Source of the DNA: Gamsiella multidivaricata
Lineage: Eukaryota; Mortierellomycota; Mortierellomycetes; Mortierellales; Mortierellaceae
Direction of reading: 5' to 3'
Assembly (NCBI RefSeq): GCF_025024155.1
Contig: NW_026251715.1
Location: 434,001 to 498,000 of the forward strand
DNA length: 64,000 nt
Shown: positions 45,401 to 56,552 of the stretch, piece after piece
How positions within the stretch are numbered: position 1 is the first letter of the stretch
Layout of the letters: each line of letters starts with the position of its first letter
Translations under genes and position numbers: made by a program
Notes under the pieces: generated by a model
Databases searched by the model: none
Told to the model about the DNA's origin: nothing
Seen by the model: only the letters and a program-made list of their open reading frames with translations

Positions 45401-46369
45401 AGTAGCGAGGTGGTAGTTGAAGAATTGGTCGATGGAAAGCGTTTTGGTGGGTTTGATAAGTAAAAAGAGTTAACGTGGACGAGGGTCCCTCCGTATTTAT
45501 AAGGATTCTTCTTGTAGAAACGGTGTCAACCTCGACGGCTCTCCATGTTCGTCAGGATACCAAGCATACCGAATTCGGCGCGCCGCAACATTTCTCGGGT
45601 CCAAGCCATAGTCTATTCCTACATGGCTGTGGACGACACTTTTTATTCTTTAATGTCTCGTTTATTTGGACCGGTTTGGGCCCGCTATTTTTGGCGGCCT
45701 AAGACCTCAAGACGTGTGAGTGGTGCAGCAAGCTGTCTGCGCCCAATTCTGTCATCCTCTCCAACAGCCTTTTTTGTTCAATAACGCCTTCAAAAGGCTT
45801 GAAGGGTCAGAAGGCGACCAAAGCGAAGGAGTTGGGGATGACGGATGCGGATAAAAATAAAAATCATTTTTGGTCCTGTTTCGTGCGCGGCAAACACACG
45901 ATGCGCATGTACAATCCGATTCGATGCAATTACAGAAGAATATGAGCTCATTACATTCTCTGCGCCGAGATGCAGTATGGCGGAAAGAAGGCGCTACAGT
46001 ACGCAAAGGAGATATACAGAGAAAAAGCATTTGTTGTCCTGTACAGGGTCTATTCCAAAAATAGTCGCTATTTCTGCCCAACGAGCTGGTGCCAATTTGG
46101 GCACGCGCCTTGAGACAGAGTTTTACGGAAGCAAAAAAGCAATCGTCAGGGTACTGGAAGCACTGAGTAAAGTGACTAGAGCAAGAGCGAGTCAAAAGAA
46201 TTAAGAATTGAAGGGCCCAGAAGGAGAAAAGGCTAATCAGAGTATGCTTGCAGTGCATCTGTCATTTCGACGCGTTTATATAGACTGCGAGTAGCGGATA
46301 TGTGTAAACAATGTTGACAGTAAAATACGGGCCTACTCTTCAGCATTGGCCCTCAGCTCACGCACCCAT
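45401..46369. other. Intergenic, no gene seen
   Basis: Nearly 1 kb between the secreted-protein promoter and the 3' end of the capping-enzyme gene. Short frames only (up to 168 codons on the minus strand, Cys/Ser/Phe-rich and unconvincing). Confidence 0.55.
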
Positions 46370-46726
46370 CTATTGGCGGCGTTGTTGTTCGTGTGCAATG
46401 CGCTCCCTCTCCTTCCACGCCGCCTTTATGCTATCCTGAGCTCGCAGTAACTATGTTTAGTTTGAAGCAACAAACGATAGTGCCAGTCAGAAATAGATCG
46501 AAGGGGTGGATACGTTTTGCAGAAAGAGACAACGATGTTAAATGTTTGCTTACCTCGTCAGCTTCTACGCCATCCTGAATACTTTGAACGACCTTTCTGA
46601 CGACCGAAGTATGGTTGCCGTGTTCCTTGTCATCCCTGAACCTGAAGAACCGCCAGCTTTGATCATTGGGAGAATAATTCGCCTCCACAATCCTATTCTG
46701 CAGTGGTATCTGCGTTGATTTCCATC

Positions 46727-46757
<31 letters not shown>

Positions 46758-48485
46758 TTTGTGGATTAATCAACAAAGGATCTCTCAGTAAGAGTACAAT
46801 AAGAGAACACGCTCCTACATCATGTAAACTTGTTACTTACTGTTCCCACAACGCATCATCCACAACCATTTGCCCAAAGTAAGTGTACTGCTGGCCTCCT
46901 TGCCACTCGTGAAGCTGGAACTGCGGTTTCTGACCAAAATCCTGAACACCGCCCTGGATCGGGAACTGGAGTGTCAATTTAAAATCCACCGTGTTTTCGC
47001 TTGGCGGTTTCCACTTCAGCCTGCAAATCAGTACCAAGGCGCGAACATGGGGTGAGAGCGTTAGTGACTGGTCATGACCGTTATTCCGCTGGATCCTTGA
47101 TTTGTGTTAATACTACATTCTGCGAACATACATTTTGACGTTCGTGGATGGTACATAGGGCGCAACAGACGAGGTGAAGATCAGCCCGTCACTACCATGC
47201 TTCAGGTTCGGGATGACCTCTCTGAACATCTTCTCGATTCCATATGACAAGTTCATCTCCTTCAAACTGACCCTACATCATTCAATAAGTAGGAGAGCCT
47301 TGAGTGACCTTATGTCCTATCATTCAACGCCAAATTATTACAAATAGTGATCTCCTGCGCCAATTCCCTGAAAACTCACTTACTTGAATGGCTGTGAATG
47401 AACGAACTGTGGATTTGCAGTTCGAAGCATTTCCCTGTAGGGTGTGACAAATTCACATTGTAACCTCTAAAAGAAAGATCCAAAAGAGATGTAAGTTGAC
47501 ATTAGTTATGGTTTGATATTGGCAGGCAAGCTCGGACTAATAATCACTCCAGATGCAAAAAAGAACAATAGGTCATGGTCAACTCACTGCCAAACGGCTG
47601 GTCAAGGGTTTCGCAATAATGCTCTGGCCGCTGTATGCCAGTAGGTCGAACGCGAGATACCGAACCACGAACTGCCCATTGGGCTCCCGATCTGTTACAA
47701 GCTCGCCGTCAACAATGGTATCGTTGTGGAAGACATTATGTTCCTTTGCCACTGGGAACCTCAATTGTGGCACATAGTAGAACTTGTTTTTGCGGTCGAC
47801 CTAACAGCGTTAACAAGATATGGAAGTTTTGAGTTAGATATGGCCGTTGGATGACTACACCGCGTAAATATCCTGTTCTTGTGATATTCTGGCCGATTGA
47901 CAAAGTGCTGAAGGACATCTGTACCAAAAAGACTTGCTGCTGACCATTCTCATGAAGCACACAGAAGAGAAGCACACGAACACCATCCGATTTCTCTGAG
48001 ACAAAGTAGCTAAGGGAAAGAGAGTGGGATTGAAGAGTGGTCAGTGCACACTCCTTATCCTTGCATCGAAGTGTATGCTGTAGGCGCTGGATCATAGAAT
48101 TGCCTACTTTTCTGATTGAAGTTCTACGAGAGTGTCGCGAGTAAAGCTGACAGGCTGCGCTCCTGGATGTCGAGGGAACAAAAGTGGTGAAAGCAACGGT
48201 CAGTGCCACCATGTATCCCCCTATTGACTAAGATACTGACTATAGCTTCTCAGTCAGCAATGTTGCGGATTCATTACCGATAAACCTAGCAATAAAAACG
48301 GATGTTACACATCAGCAAGCTGACTAAATGGACACCGTCCCTGAAATTGTAGGGTATTCAGCGCTTGACCGCTACCTGTTGCCTTGGATTCCAATAATAC
48401 GGCAAATTCGTTCGCGGAGCATACTCTCCATCCTGGGGTCGACTGGCACCCCTGGAATGTCAGGAATAACTGAGTCTGCTGGCAT
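46370..48485 (-). CDS. CEG1: mRNA-capping enzyme, guanylyltransferase subunit
   Basis: Nuclear enzyme that transfers GMP from GTP to the 5' diphosphate end of nascent RNA polymerase II transcripts. Multi-exon, from ATG at 48485 (MPADSVIPDIPGV) to TAG at 46370-46372. All nucleotidyltransferase motifs are visible in order: motif I SEKSDGVRVLLF (catalytic Lys, about 47990), motif III TIVDGELV, IIIa YLAFDLLAYSG, IV SDGLIFTS, V LKWKPPSENTVDFKL, and the OB-fold with HEWQGGQQYTYFGQM and QSWRFFRFRDDK ending at the small last exon AAWKERERIAHEQQRRQ. There is no triphosphatase domain, so it is the stand-alone fungal type. A 27-base T tract (46728-46754) lies in an intron. Exon edges other than the two ends are approximate. 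Confidence 0.9.
46728..46754. repeat. Poly(T), about 27 bases, in a CEG1 intron
   Basis: Uninterrupted T run; on the coding (minus) strand it is an A tract inside an intron. Confidence 0.9.
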
Positions 48486-49051
48486 CCTGCTCCTGTTGTA
48501 ATCGACGTTTGGGTGAATTGAGGACAATGAGGAAAAGATGTGAGCAAACTTGTTCAGCTTAAAATTCGACTGGACTCGCACTCAGCCACCACTACCGACC
48601 CCCTTTGGAGCAAAATCAAGTGCAACCCCTCTCAAACTCAAGTCCAAAGGCCACCAAACACTGACAACCCTTGCTCACTACAGCGGCTCAGGACCAATGT
48701 AGCCCTTTAATGATGCTTTTCAATGGTTTATTTAATTATCGCGCGATGTATGGTACAAAAAAATACGGGACAGATGCAGATGCAATTGATATCGATTCTT
48801 CTTTCGATCCTGGCATGAAGAAGTCTCCTCTATGGCTCTCTCTTTGGTTCCTTAAGCTGTGAACGGATCCAGTAACAAGAGAAGAGATATTAATGTGAGT
48901 TAATGAACCGTCTTCAACATACTGGGCAACAAGAAACGCAGCGTTGTCCTAGCTTCCATGTCATGCATACCAGAGGGAGCACCCAATGTCGTTCCAGGGC
49001 CAGATGGGACAGCCTTCTTGACAAGGACTTTTTCCTTTTCCATGGGAGCCT
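48486..49051. other. Intergenic
   Basis: About 565 bases between the capping-enzyme start and the end of the small basic protein. One plus-strand frame of 63 codons (48671-48862); no domain seen. Confidence 0.5.
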
Positions 49052-49415
49052 CTATTTAAATCGGGGAATATCGATTGATATGAAAATGAAATGTGTATTA
49101 GTGCCAGACGTCGTAGGTGCTGTCGTGATCATAAGAAATCCTACTGAAATCGTCGCTACAGCTTGAATTTATCCAATTACCCTTCATGGTGGCCTCCCTG
49201 ACGCCTCCGGACTTGATGAGAGCCGCTTCCATGATATACTTCATTTGCTTTCCCTTCTGCTGTGCCTTCTTGTTGGAGATGCGTCGGACGTGCTGGATGT
49301 TTGTTGAGACAACGGACTTGTATGATGTCGCATTGCTCTTCAGGGCCTGCTTCCTGACCCGACCCAGCTTCTGAAGGTTGAACTTGGGTCTTTGGATATT
49401 GTTGCGGGTAACCAT
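49052..49415 (-). CDS. Small basic protein, unrecognised
   Basis: Two exons on the minus strand: 49181-49415 and about 49052-49160, GT-AG, in phase. About 110 residues. The first exon is very basic (NIQRPKFNLQKLGRVRKQALK, KKAQQKGKQMKY), like small nuclear or nucleolar ribosome-biogenesis factors, but I cannot name a family. The second exon is short and hydrophobic/Thr-rich. The acceptor is a CAGTAG pair, so two splice forms differing by one codon are possible. ATG at 49415 lies 3' of a 20-base T tract (49503-49522), which is in the leader. A shorter form ending soon after 49181 is possible. Confidence that it is a gene is moderate; function none. Confidence 0.45.
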
Positions 49416-51227
49416 GGAGAATATGCTGGAGGAGAGAGTCGAAAGGAGTGAAGAGTTGTCGATGCGAAGGTCGCTTGCTTTGCTGGTTTGTTGTTTGGCA
49501 ACTTTTTTTTTTTTTTTTTTTTGTCTTCAGTTGTGGGATAGAGAATGACGGTCACAAAGTACCTGAAACGCATGTTAGTAGCCGACTATGATGCACGAGC
49601 TGCGTCGCGATTACTGCACAGCGAGACCACAGTATAAAACCCCACTCATCGAACACCGAAGATTCTTGCGCATTCAGTATCGGGGGTAAGTGAAAAATAC
49701 TACAGCTCGCGCTATTGTCTGCTAGGTCTGATTCACCAAATACGAGAAGTTCATTAGTCGCGTAACGGTAGCCTATCGATATCAGCTTGCAGCACCTGGC
49801 TGATCATTAAGATCGTGCTCGCAATGAAAAGCGATCCTGGTGCATGTTCAACATATCGGATGAGGTGCGCGAAGAGAGCGGATAGTGTGTGATAGGCTAT
49901 GTATGACGGTGTTTAGGTACTGCTTAGGATGCCGAGATCTGGAGCCCTGCGTGTCTTTGGTTGTGATCTCCGCGATTCTTATATTTAATCCTGGGAAGAG
50001 CCACTAATCAGTCGTTCAATGAGATGCCTAGGTTCCCGGTATTTAGCATAGTATTGCACAGCACTGCTCTTCTTTCCATTTTAACGGGTCGATGTTACAT
50101 CTATTTTTATGGTCCCACTTTCATTGTCTCTTCATTGATCACACATCTTCAAGCAATTTCTGACGCACTTGACATTCATTGACAAGGTCTGCATGTTGCA
50201 TATCGAAATATAAAAAATAAAAAAAAGAGAGGACGGATGATCTGTATGGACATGCTCAACTAAGATATCTGTTTACTTGGCCGCCGCATGATAGATATCT
50301 CCGTCAGAAGTGTATTGAGATGAATTCTCGAACTGATGAAATAGATCAGTAGTAAACTGCGCATGGACTTGAAGAAGATGATCGGAAGTTAATCCATGAT
50401 GCCTACGGTATCTGTGGTGTCCCAGGATCAGCATTGGACACAAAAAAGTTTGGCGGGTTGATGTATCTGAAATGAAAGTTTGCGGATCAGCAACAGAGCG
50501 GGGCACGTTGTGTGATTGAGAACTGCGACTGGATAGATTTTTTCCTCATAGTCTGATAAGTGATAGTCTATTCACCCGCAGACAGCCAACGGTCTACACA
50601 CAGACACAGACGCAGGAGCGCTTCTCCAAAGGCCAGATGTCTTCGACAGCACATGTCGGAGTGGAGGGAGGAGATGGGTCCGCTGGACCACCAATGCCGT
50701 GTAGGGAGTCGCTATCGTGATTAGCGATCCGTCTCTCTCTGAGCTGCGTTGGTCTTGGTGCGACCTGGATGTCAATGTGAAGACACATTAGCCGCGCCAA
50801 ATTGACAGACCATAGTAAAGGGAAACGCGGGTATTACCTTCCACAGTGGCATCTCCTATTGTCGAGCGAGATCATGATGTAAGGCACAAGGGCGCTATAG
50901 CCATGACAACAGGAATGAAGAAGGCTGTGGATGGTGAATAGGGATGGATTTGGCGGGCAGATGCTAACAGTCGGTCTTTGATCGTTTTTTTTTATATCGA
51001 TGGGAACAGGACACAGTCTTTTTTTTTTCTTCGGAGCGACAGTACACACACACACTCTCTCTCTCTTCTCTTCTTATTCCTTTCTTCCTGTTGCTCATTC
51101 CATTCCCATACCTCCCTCTCTTCTAGCCCTTCCTTCGCACTATCATCCTTTTTCCTTCACTCTTCTTTGCTCTCGTCGTTGACCAATCTCCTTCCGAACC
51201 CCTAACGCCGTTGTCTTCCATTCCGTC
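49416..51227. other. Divergent intergenic region upstream of VTC
   Basis: 1.8 kb with no convincing ORF (minus-strand 77-residue frame at 50273-50506 is His-rich and unsupported). Poly(T) at 49503-49522, a TATATA-free A-rich stretch near 50205, and a CT/CA-rich tract at 51030-51120 just upstream of the VTC start, typical of a fungal core promoter. Confidence 0.55.
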
Positions 51228-53882
51228 ATGAAGTTTGGTAACAACCTTCAGAATTCCATCTACCCTCCATGGGAGAACAACTATGTCCAGTACAACGTCT
51301 TGAAGAAGCAGCTGGAGGCCGGTCTGTCAAAGCCAGCAGGATGGACTGAGCGCGACGAGGGCACGTTTGGCGAGACCATCGACAGCGACCTCACCAAGGT
51401 ACAGCACACCGGTCTATTTGTCCTTGCTCCTTGTTTCGTTCCATACGAAAAACTGATCTCATTCACTTCATACTGACCATGCCAACATTTTTCATTCGAT
51501 TCAGGTGTTCAACTTTGTGAATGCAAAGTTCGAGGAGCTACAGGAGAGGACAACCCAAGCAGAAGTCAAGGTCGCGACATTCCAGGAGGCCTACAACCAA
51601 AAGGCGATTGAGACCTTGACCTCCAGTATCTCTGAGATCACAGACGAGGTCAACCAGCTCTCCAAGTACTGCAGAATCAACTATGCCGGGTTTCTCAAGA
51701 TCGTCAAGAAGCACGACGTACGTGTTCTATCTGTTTCAAATACCACCAATGACATCGAACTGTGTGAACCCGCTGCTTTCCTCTAATAACCACTATCCAT
51801 TCTCCTTCGCGCGTACAGAAAAATGTGCCATACAAGTTGAGACCCGTCTTCATGGTCCAGCTCAAGTCGCGCGCCTTTTACAATGTCAACTTTGATTCAC
51901 TGGTAGTGCGCCTTTCCAAGCTTTACCACTCTCTTGGAGCACAGTCCTTGCCCTTTGGCACGCCGTCCTTGCCCTTTGGCACGCCATCCTTACCCTTTGG
52001 CACGCCGTCCCTGCCCTTTGGCACGCCCATCACCCCCTCGATACTCACAGCAATGGCCGGCAAGGAGGGACTCGACCGCAAATCCTTTAAATTCTGGGTT
52101 CACCCAGATAATGTCATGGAGGTCAAGACCACTGTCCTCAAGCATCTGCCGGTCATCCTTTATACCCCACGTGGACCCAACACTGCAGAGTCGCTAGATC
52201 CATCGCTCTCCTCCGTCTACCTCGATAACACTGCATTTGATCTGTATAGCAGCAAGCTGGAGCGTCAGGAGGGTGCTCAGGCCATTCGCCTGCGCTGGTA
52301 TGGAAGTCCCTCCAACAATGAAATCTATGTCGAACGCAAGATTCACCATGAAATCAACAAATTTGGAGAGTATCACGATCGCTTTACCATCAAGGAGAAA
52401 TACGTTGACGCCTTCTTGAAGGGAGAATATACAATGGATCGCCAGATTGCCAAACTGCGAGAACAAGGAGTTAAGTCCCCCGCTGAAGTTGAACGGTTTG
52501 AGGAAATGGTCAAGGACGTGCAAAGATGTATCGTGGACATGAAGCTCAAGCCAGGTAAGCGGAATACACAATGCTGATTTTCGGCCATTGTTATTCTAAT
52601 GATTAGTACCTAACATCACTGTTTGTTCATACTGATGAATTGAACCATGTTAGTCTTGAGAACTGTATATAACAGAACGGCATTCCAGATCCCAGGCGAC
52701 AAGCGCGTCCGTCTCTCACTGGACACGGACCTTTGCATGATCCGCGAGGACAACCTGGACAACACAACTCGATCCGGCAACCACTGGCGTCGCATGGACA
52801 TTGATTATCCTATGGGAACTAAGACAGCATACGAACAGGATATGACGCGCTTCAACTATGCAATCCTGGAGGTCAAACTGGAGCTGCCTGCTGGCAAGTC
52901 TACGCCTGGATGGGTCGAGGAACTCATGAACAGCCATTTGGTGGAGTCCGCAGAGACATTCTCCAAGTATGTCCATGGTGTCGCCGTCCTGCTGGAAAGC
53001 CACGTGGCCCTTTTGCCCTTCTGGCTTGCTCAACTCGAGAAGGACTCTGTCCGCAACACTGATTCTATGCGGGGTCAGTTGGCCGTCAACACACCATCGA
53101 TCAGCAGGGCCAACTCAACGGCAGACATACACAGCATCAATAGCCGTCGCACCTCAATTGCGTCCGGATCCGAATCCGACAACGGAGCCAGTACGCGATC
53201 GCTGTCGAAGGGAAAGCAGAAGTCGATGGATATTATCGTTGACAATCAATACGGCCAGCAGAACGGCCAGTACAGTTCTCATTCAAAACCTGCATCTAAA
53301 GCCAGCAGTATTGGCAAAAAGCCCTTTGGCTTTAAGGGACTTGGTGGCGTCTTCAGGAAATCAAAGGGCAAGGATTCGCGCGAGAGCAGCCCACTGCTCG
53401 GCCCCAGCGACCGTTACGACTCTGTTCCTCAGATCAGAATTATTCCACCAAAGCCTAAGAAGGTCGTTGGACCACTGAAGGTCGAGGCCAAGGTCTTTTT
53501 CGCTAACGAGCGCACGTTCCTTAAATGGATGAACTTTGCTGTTCTATTGGGAGCCCTCGGCGTGGGCCTCTTCAACGCAGGCGACAACATTGGACGCTTT
53601 GCAGGGATTATCTTGGCAGTTACGGCTCTAATTACCCTTGTTTACTCGATCTGGCTATATGAGAAGCGACTGACTATGCTTCGCAACAAGGATCCAGGTC
53701 CATATGGTAAGTTAATCGAGATGCGTGATTAAGCGTAGTCTGTAGTGCTAGCTGCTAACGCTTTTTGTCACGTCTTCGTGTTGATAGACGAGCCTGTGAT
53801 GCCGACGTTGATGTGTGTCTGTATGCTTACTGCCATCTCCTTGAACTTCTATCTTAAGTCGACCGTCAAGTCGAAGCCTTAA
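51228..53882 (+). CDS. VTC4: VTC-complex SPX polyphosphate polymerase (Vtc4-like)
   Basis: Vacuolar-membrane enzyme that makes inorganic polyphosphate from ATP and feeds it into the vacuole. Five exons: 51228-51398, 51505-51717, 51819-52554, 52654-53706 and 53788-53882, phase-consistent, 755 aa. N-terminal SPX domain (MKFGNNLQNSIYPPW start; INYAGFLKIVKKHD), the inositol-pyrophosphate sensor. The tunnel domain has IRLRWYG, YVERK, FTIKEKYV, FNYAILEVKL and FSKYVHGVA, carrying the Arg, Lys and Glu positions that Vtc4 uses for catalysis. A Ser-rich linker, then three C-terminal membrane helices (VTC1 type) ending with TAA at 53880-53882. Keeping these residues favours Vtc4 over the regulatory Vtc2/3, but I cannot exclude the latter. 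A 21-base tandem repeat sits between SPX and the catalytic domain. Confidence 0.85.
51945..52028 (+). repeat. Four 21-base units (SLPFGTP) in the VTC gene
   Basis: Four near-perfect tandem copies of a 21-base unit encoding the heptapeptide S-L-P-F-G-T-P, differing only at third positions. Located after LYHSLGAQ at the end of the SPX region. Confidence 0.95.
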
Positions 53883-54461
53883 AAACTACAACTTGCATTC
53901 TTTCTTCATCGTCCTCCGACGTTGCCACCAATTTTTTTAATAAAAGAAATCTGAATCACATGATATTTGAAGATCGCGGCGCCCAGGTTGTAACGGCGAG
54001 CCGGCACCGAGAGACCTACTGTGTGCTCACAGTGGTCAGATCGCCGCTTTTCATTGGACCGCTCAAATCATTGATGTTTATTGGTGTCCTCATATCATGT
54101 GGATCCCCTCCCGACCGGATCTTTTTTTTCGTTCAACAACTACAACGCTAAAAGACTTTATGGCAAGCAATGGATTGATGGCGACGCGGTTCATAATGCG
54201 CGTTCTTTCCTGTGCATTTGGCAGATGGTCCGAGCCCCTTTTTGAGAAAAGAGGAAATAATGGTCGGATGATGCCAGATGTGATGCTTGGGGAGGAGGGG
54301 AGCTGCTTGATGAGGACCATAGCAATGTGCATACCCGGGGACAGTAACGTATGCTTACACTGATCGGACAATGTATGTGAGATATAAAGCGAGAGAGAGG
54401 TGGGAGGCATGTTTGTTCCTGGCATGTTGCTACGCTCTTCAGGCTGGTATGGTTCTGAGGT

Positions 54462-54494
<33 letters not shown>

Positions 54495-56552
54495 CGTGTG
54501 TTACATACAAGTTCAAGTTTGGTTATCTTGCTCTGATGCAGAGCAGGAGATTATGAGGACGAGGCTGGTCCGAAGAGAAGAACCGCCCCTCTTGCGTAAT
54601 GCCAAATTTTATGGGATCCCGTCCGTCCTCTCCCAAGTGCCCTGTTGCTCACAACATCCCCCCTCCTCCCCACCATCTCTCCCTCTTTCTCTCTTTTTGC
54701 CTCGTCTCTTGTCTTTCGTCCCTTCTTCCCCTTTTTATTTCCAGACTCGAAACATCCCCTTCCCTCTGTCCCCTCTCTCCTTCACTTACTTACACAGCAC
54801 CATCGCAGCACACAGCGGATCCCCGCCCTCGCACTCTCCTACTCATCCATCCCCATTCCACTCCGCCCTCGCCACTACTCAACACCAACACATCGCCTCT
54901 TCTGCAGTGGTGCCCGTCCTACCCTTCCTTCCATCATTCTGGATGTCTTTCTGACTCTCTGAAAGTCGTCATAACCAACATCTCATTCACTCGACACTTT
55001 TGCCACCACTTTGTCCGATCGACCAGATCTACCTTCGCACCATTGCACCATCGCACCATCGCACAAGGGAACAGTATCCACACTAGACAGACAGCAGGTA
55101 AGCAAAAAAAAAAAAAAAAAAAAAATGAAAAAAAAGACGCGACCCACTCTCTCTTCACAGCTTCTGTTCCACCAAAAGCATCTTTCCGCAGTGAAAAATA
55201 TCATGCAAAGCATGTGTCTATCTCGACTTCACATTCATGGACACCCTCCCCTTCCTCCTTCCTCCCCCCCCTCCCTGCCTTTGCCCCCTGGCTGCCTGTC
55301 GTCGCGCCTTTTTTATTTTTATTTTTATTTTTTCCACTGAGAAGTGCTGTCCCCATGACCTACTCTATTCATCGTCCATATCCTTTCTTTCTGGCTCGTT
55401 CCTGTATGCGAATTCACGTCTTTGCTTTGTTGATCGTCGTTTTGCCACCAACCTTTTATATAGTATGTGCGTGCCTGGGTTTTTTCATTGTTACTGTCCA
55501 ACTATCAACTATCGCGTTTCATATCAGTTGGACTGGGATACGAAATAGGAGCTTCTTCTCTAACCATGGTGGTAATGCAACGCAATACATCTTTTCATTG
55601 GTCTATGGTGTGTACCGCACGAGTGTCTGGGCATCCAGGGCTGTGTTCCAGGTCTGACTCCTCCCCGTCGTCGTCGTCGTCCTCCCTTACTTCTTCACAT
55701 CGTGACCTGCTTTCAGGGTCCCCTTTCCCTTTCCCTCTGACCCATGTGTGGAATTTGCTGCACCCTATTGCTGGAACAAAGGCTGAGGGGGAAATGGTCC
55801 CTCGCTGAGACTGGACTGGGCTGATACTGATACCCAGCGCTGGTACCGGCATTAACACTGACGCTGGGGGTAACACTCTCCACCAGATCGAAAGGACCGG
55901 CGATCATGGTCTTTTTTGCTTCCATGGGCCCCAGTTGGATCTCTCTGAGGAAGATAACGCCACCATGGCTACCCAGAAGCGCAGGAGAAGAGGAGAAGGG
56001 AGAGAGCAGTCTGCAAAATGGACGGTGCAGCGCCCCTTCAACTGAATGCCTGCAATACGCGCATAGAGCCATGCCCCGTCGTTTTTCGTATTTTCTTGCT
56101 CTTCCTTTGGTTGGACTGATCCCTACTTTGCTATTCCCTTCATCCTCTCCATCCTTGACCTCACCAGCGATTACCTCCCCCGAAAGATCGCAATCACACC
56201 TCACTCCCAACCTTAAACCGAAACTTCGAAGCGCGTCTCTGTCTTTTCTCTTTTTGTTCTACATACATTGCACCGTGCGTCGCGGGGTTCCTGTTAGGTC
56301 TCCTAATGCACGTACACACATACAAAAACACGCGCAAATACCTTTCATATCTCCCGCGCGCCTCAGTCCTCAAACTCACGTTAGAATGTTGAAACTAACC
56401 TTGAGTGCCTGTTCCTCATCGGCCTACACGAACCAACATAGACTGCACAAACACCTCGCCTCCACGGACGCCATCCGCACTAGGCGTTTTTTACTCTTCA
56501 AACCGAGCCCCTCCTTTTCATATATACCACTTAAGAGCCTTGCTTGTCTATT
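53883..56552. other. Intergenic and long leader before the remodeller gene
   Basis: 2.7 kb. VTC 3' UTR with AATAAA at about 53939, a CCTGTG hexamer array at 54463-54495, C/T-rich leader-like tracts (54640-54800, 55230-55340), a CACCAT-type array (55033-55068) and an A tract (55106-55126). Frames up to 352 codons here are Ser/Pro/Leu-rich readings of pyrimidine tracts; I see no gene. Confidence 0.6.
54463..54495 (+). repeat. CCTGTG hexamer array
   Basis: About five head-to-tail copies of a GCCTGT/CCTGTG unit in non-coding sequence. Confidence 0.85.

Noticed and set aside
50273..50506. 77-residue minus-strand ORF
   Set aside because: His/Thr-rich, no homology recognised and no supporting exon structure; left as unassigned intergenic sequence.
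54599..55657. 352-codon plus-strand ORF upstream of the remodeller
   Set aside because: It translates pyrimidine-rich leader sequence into Ser/Pro/Leu/Phe; no domain, no codon-usage support, and two other frames are equally open.
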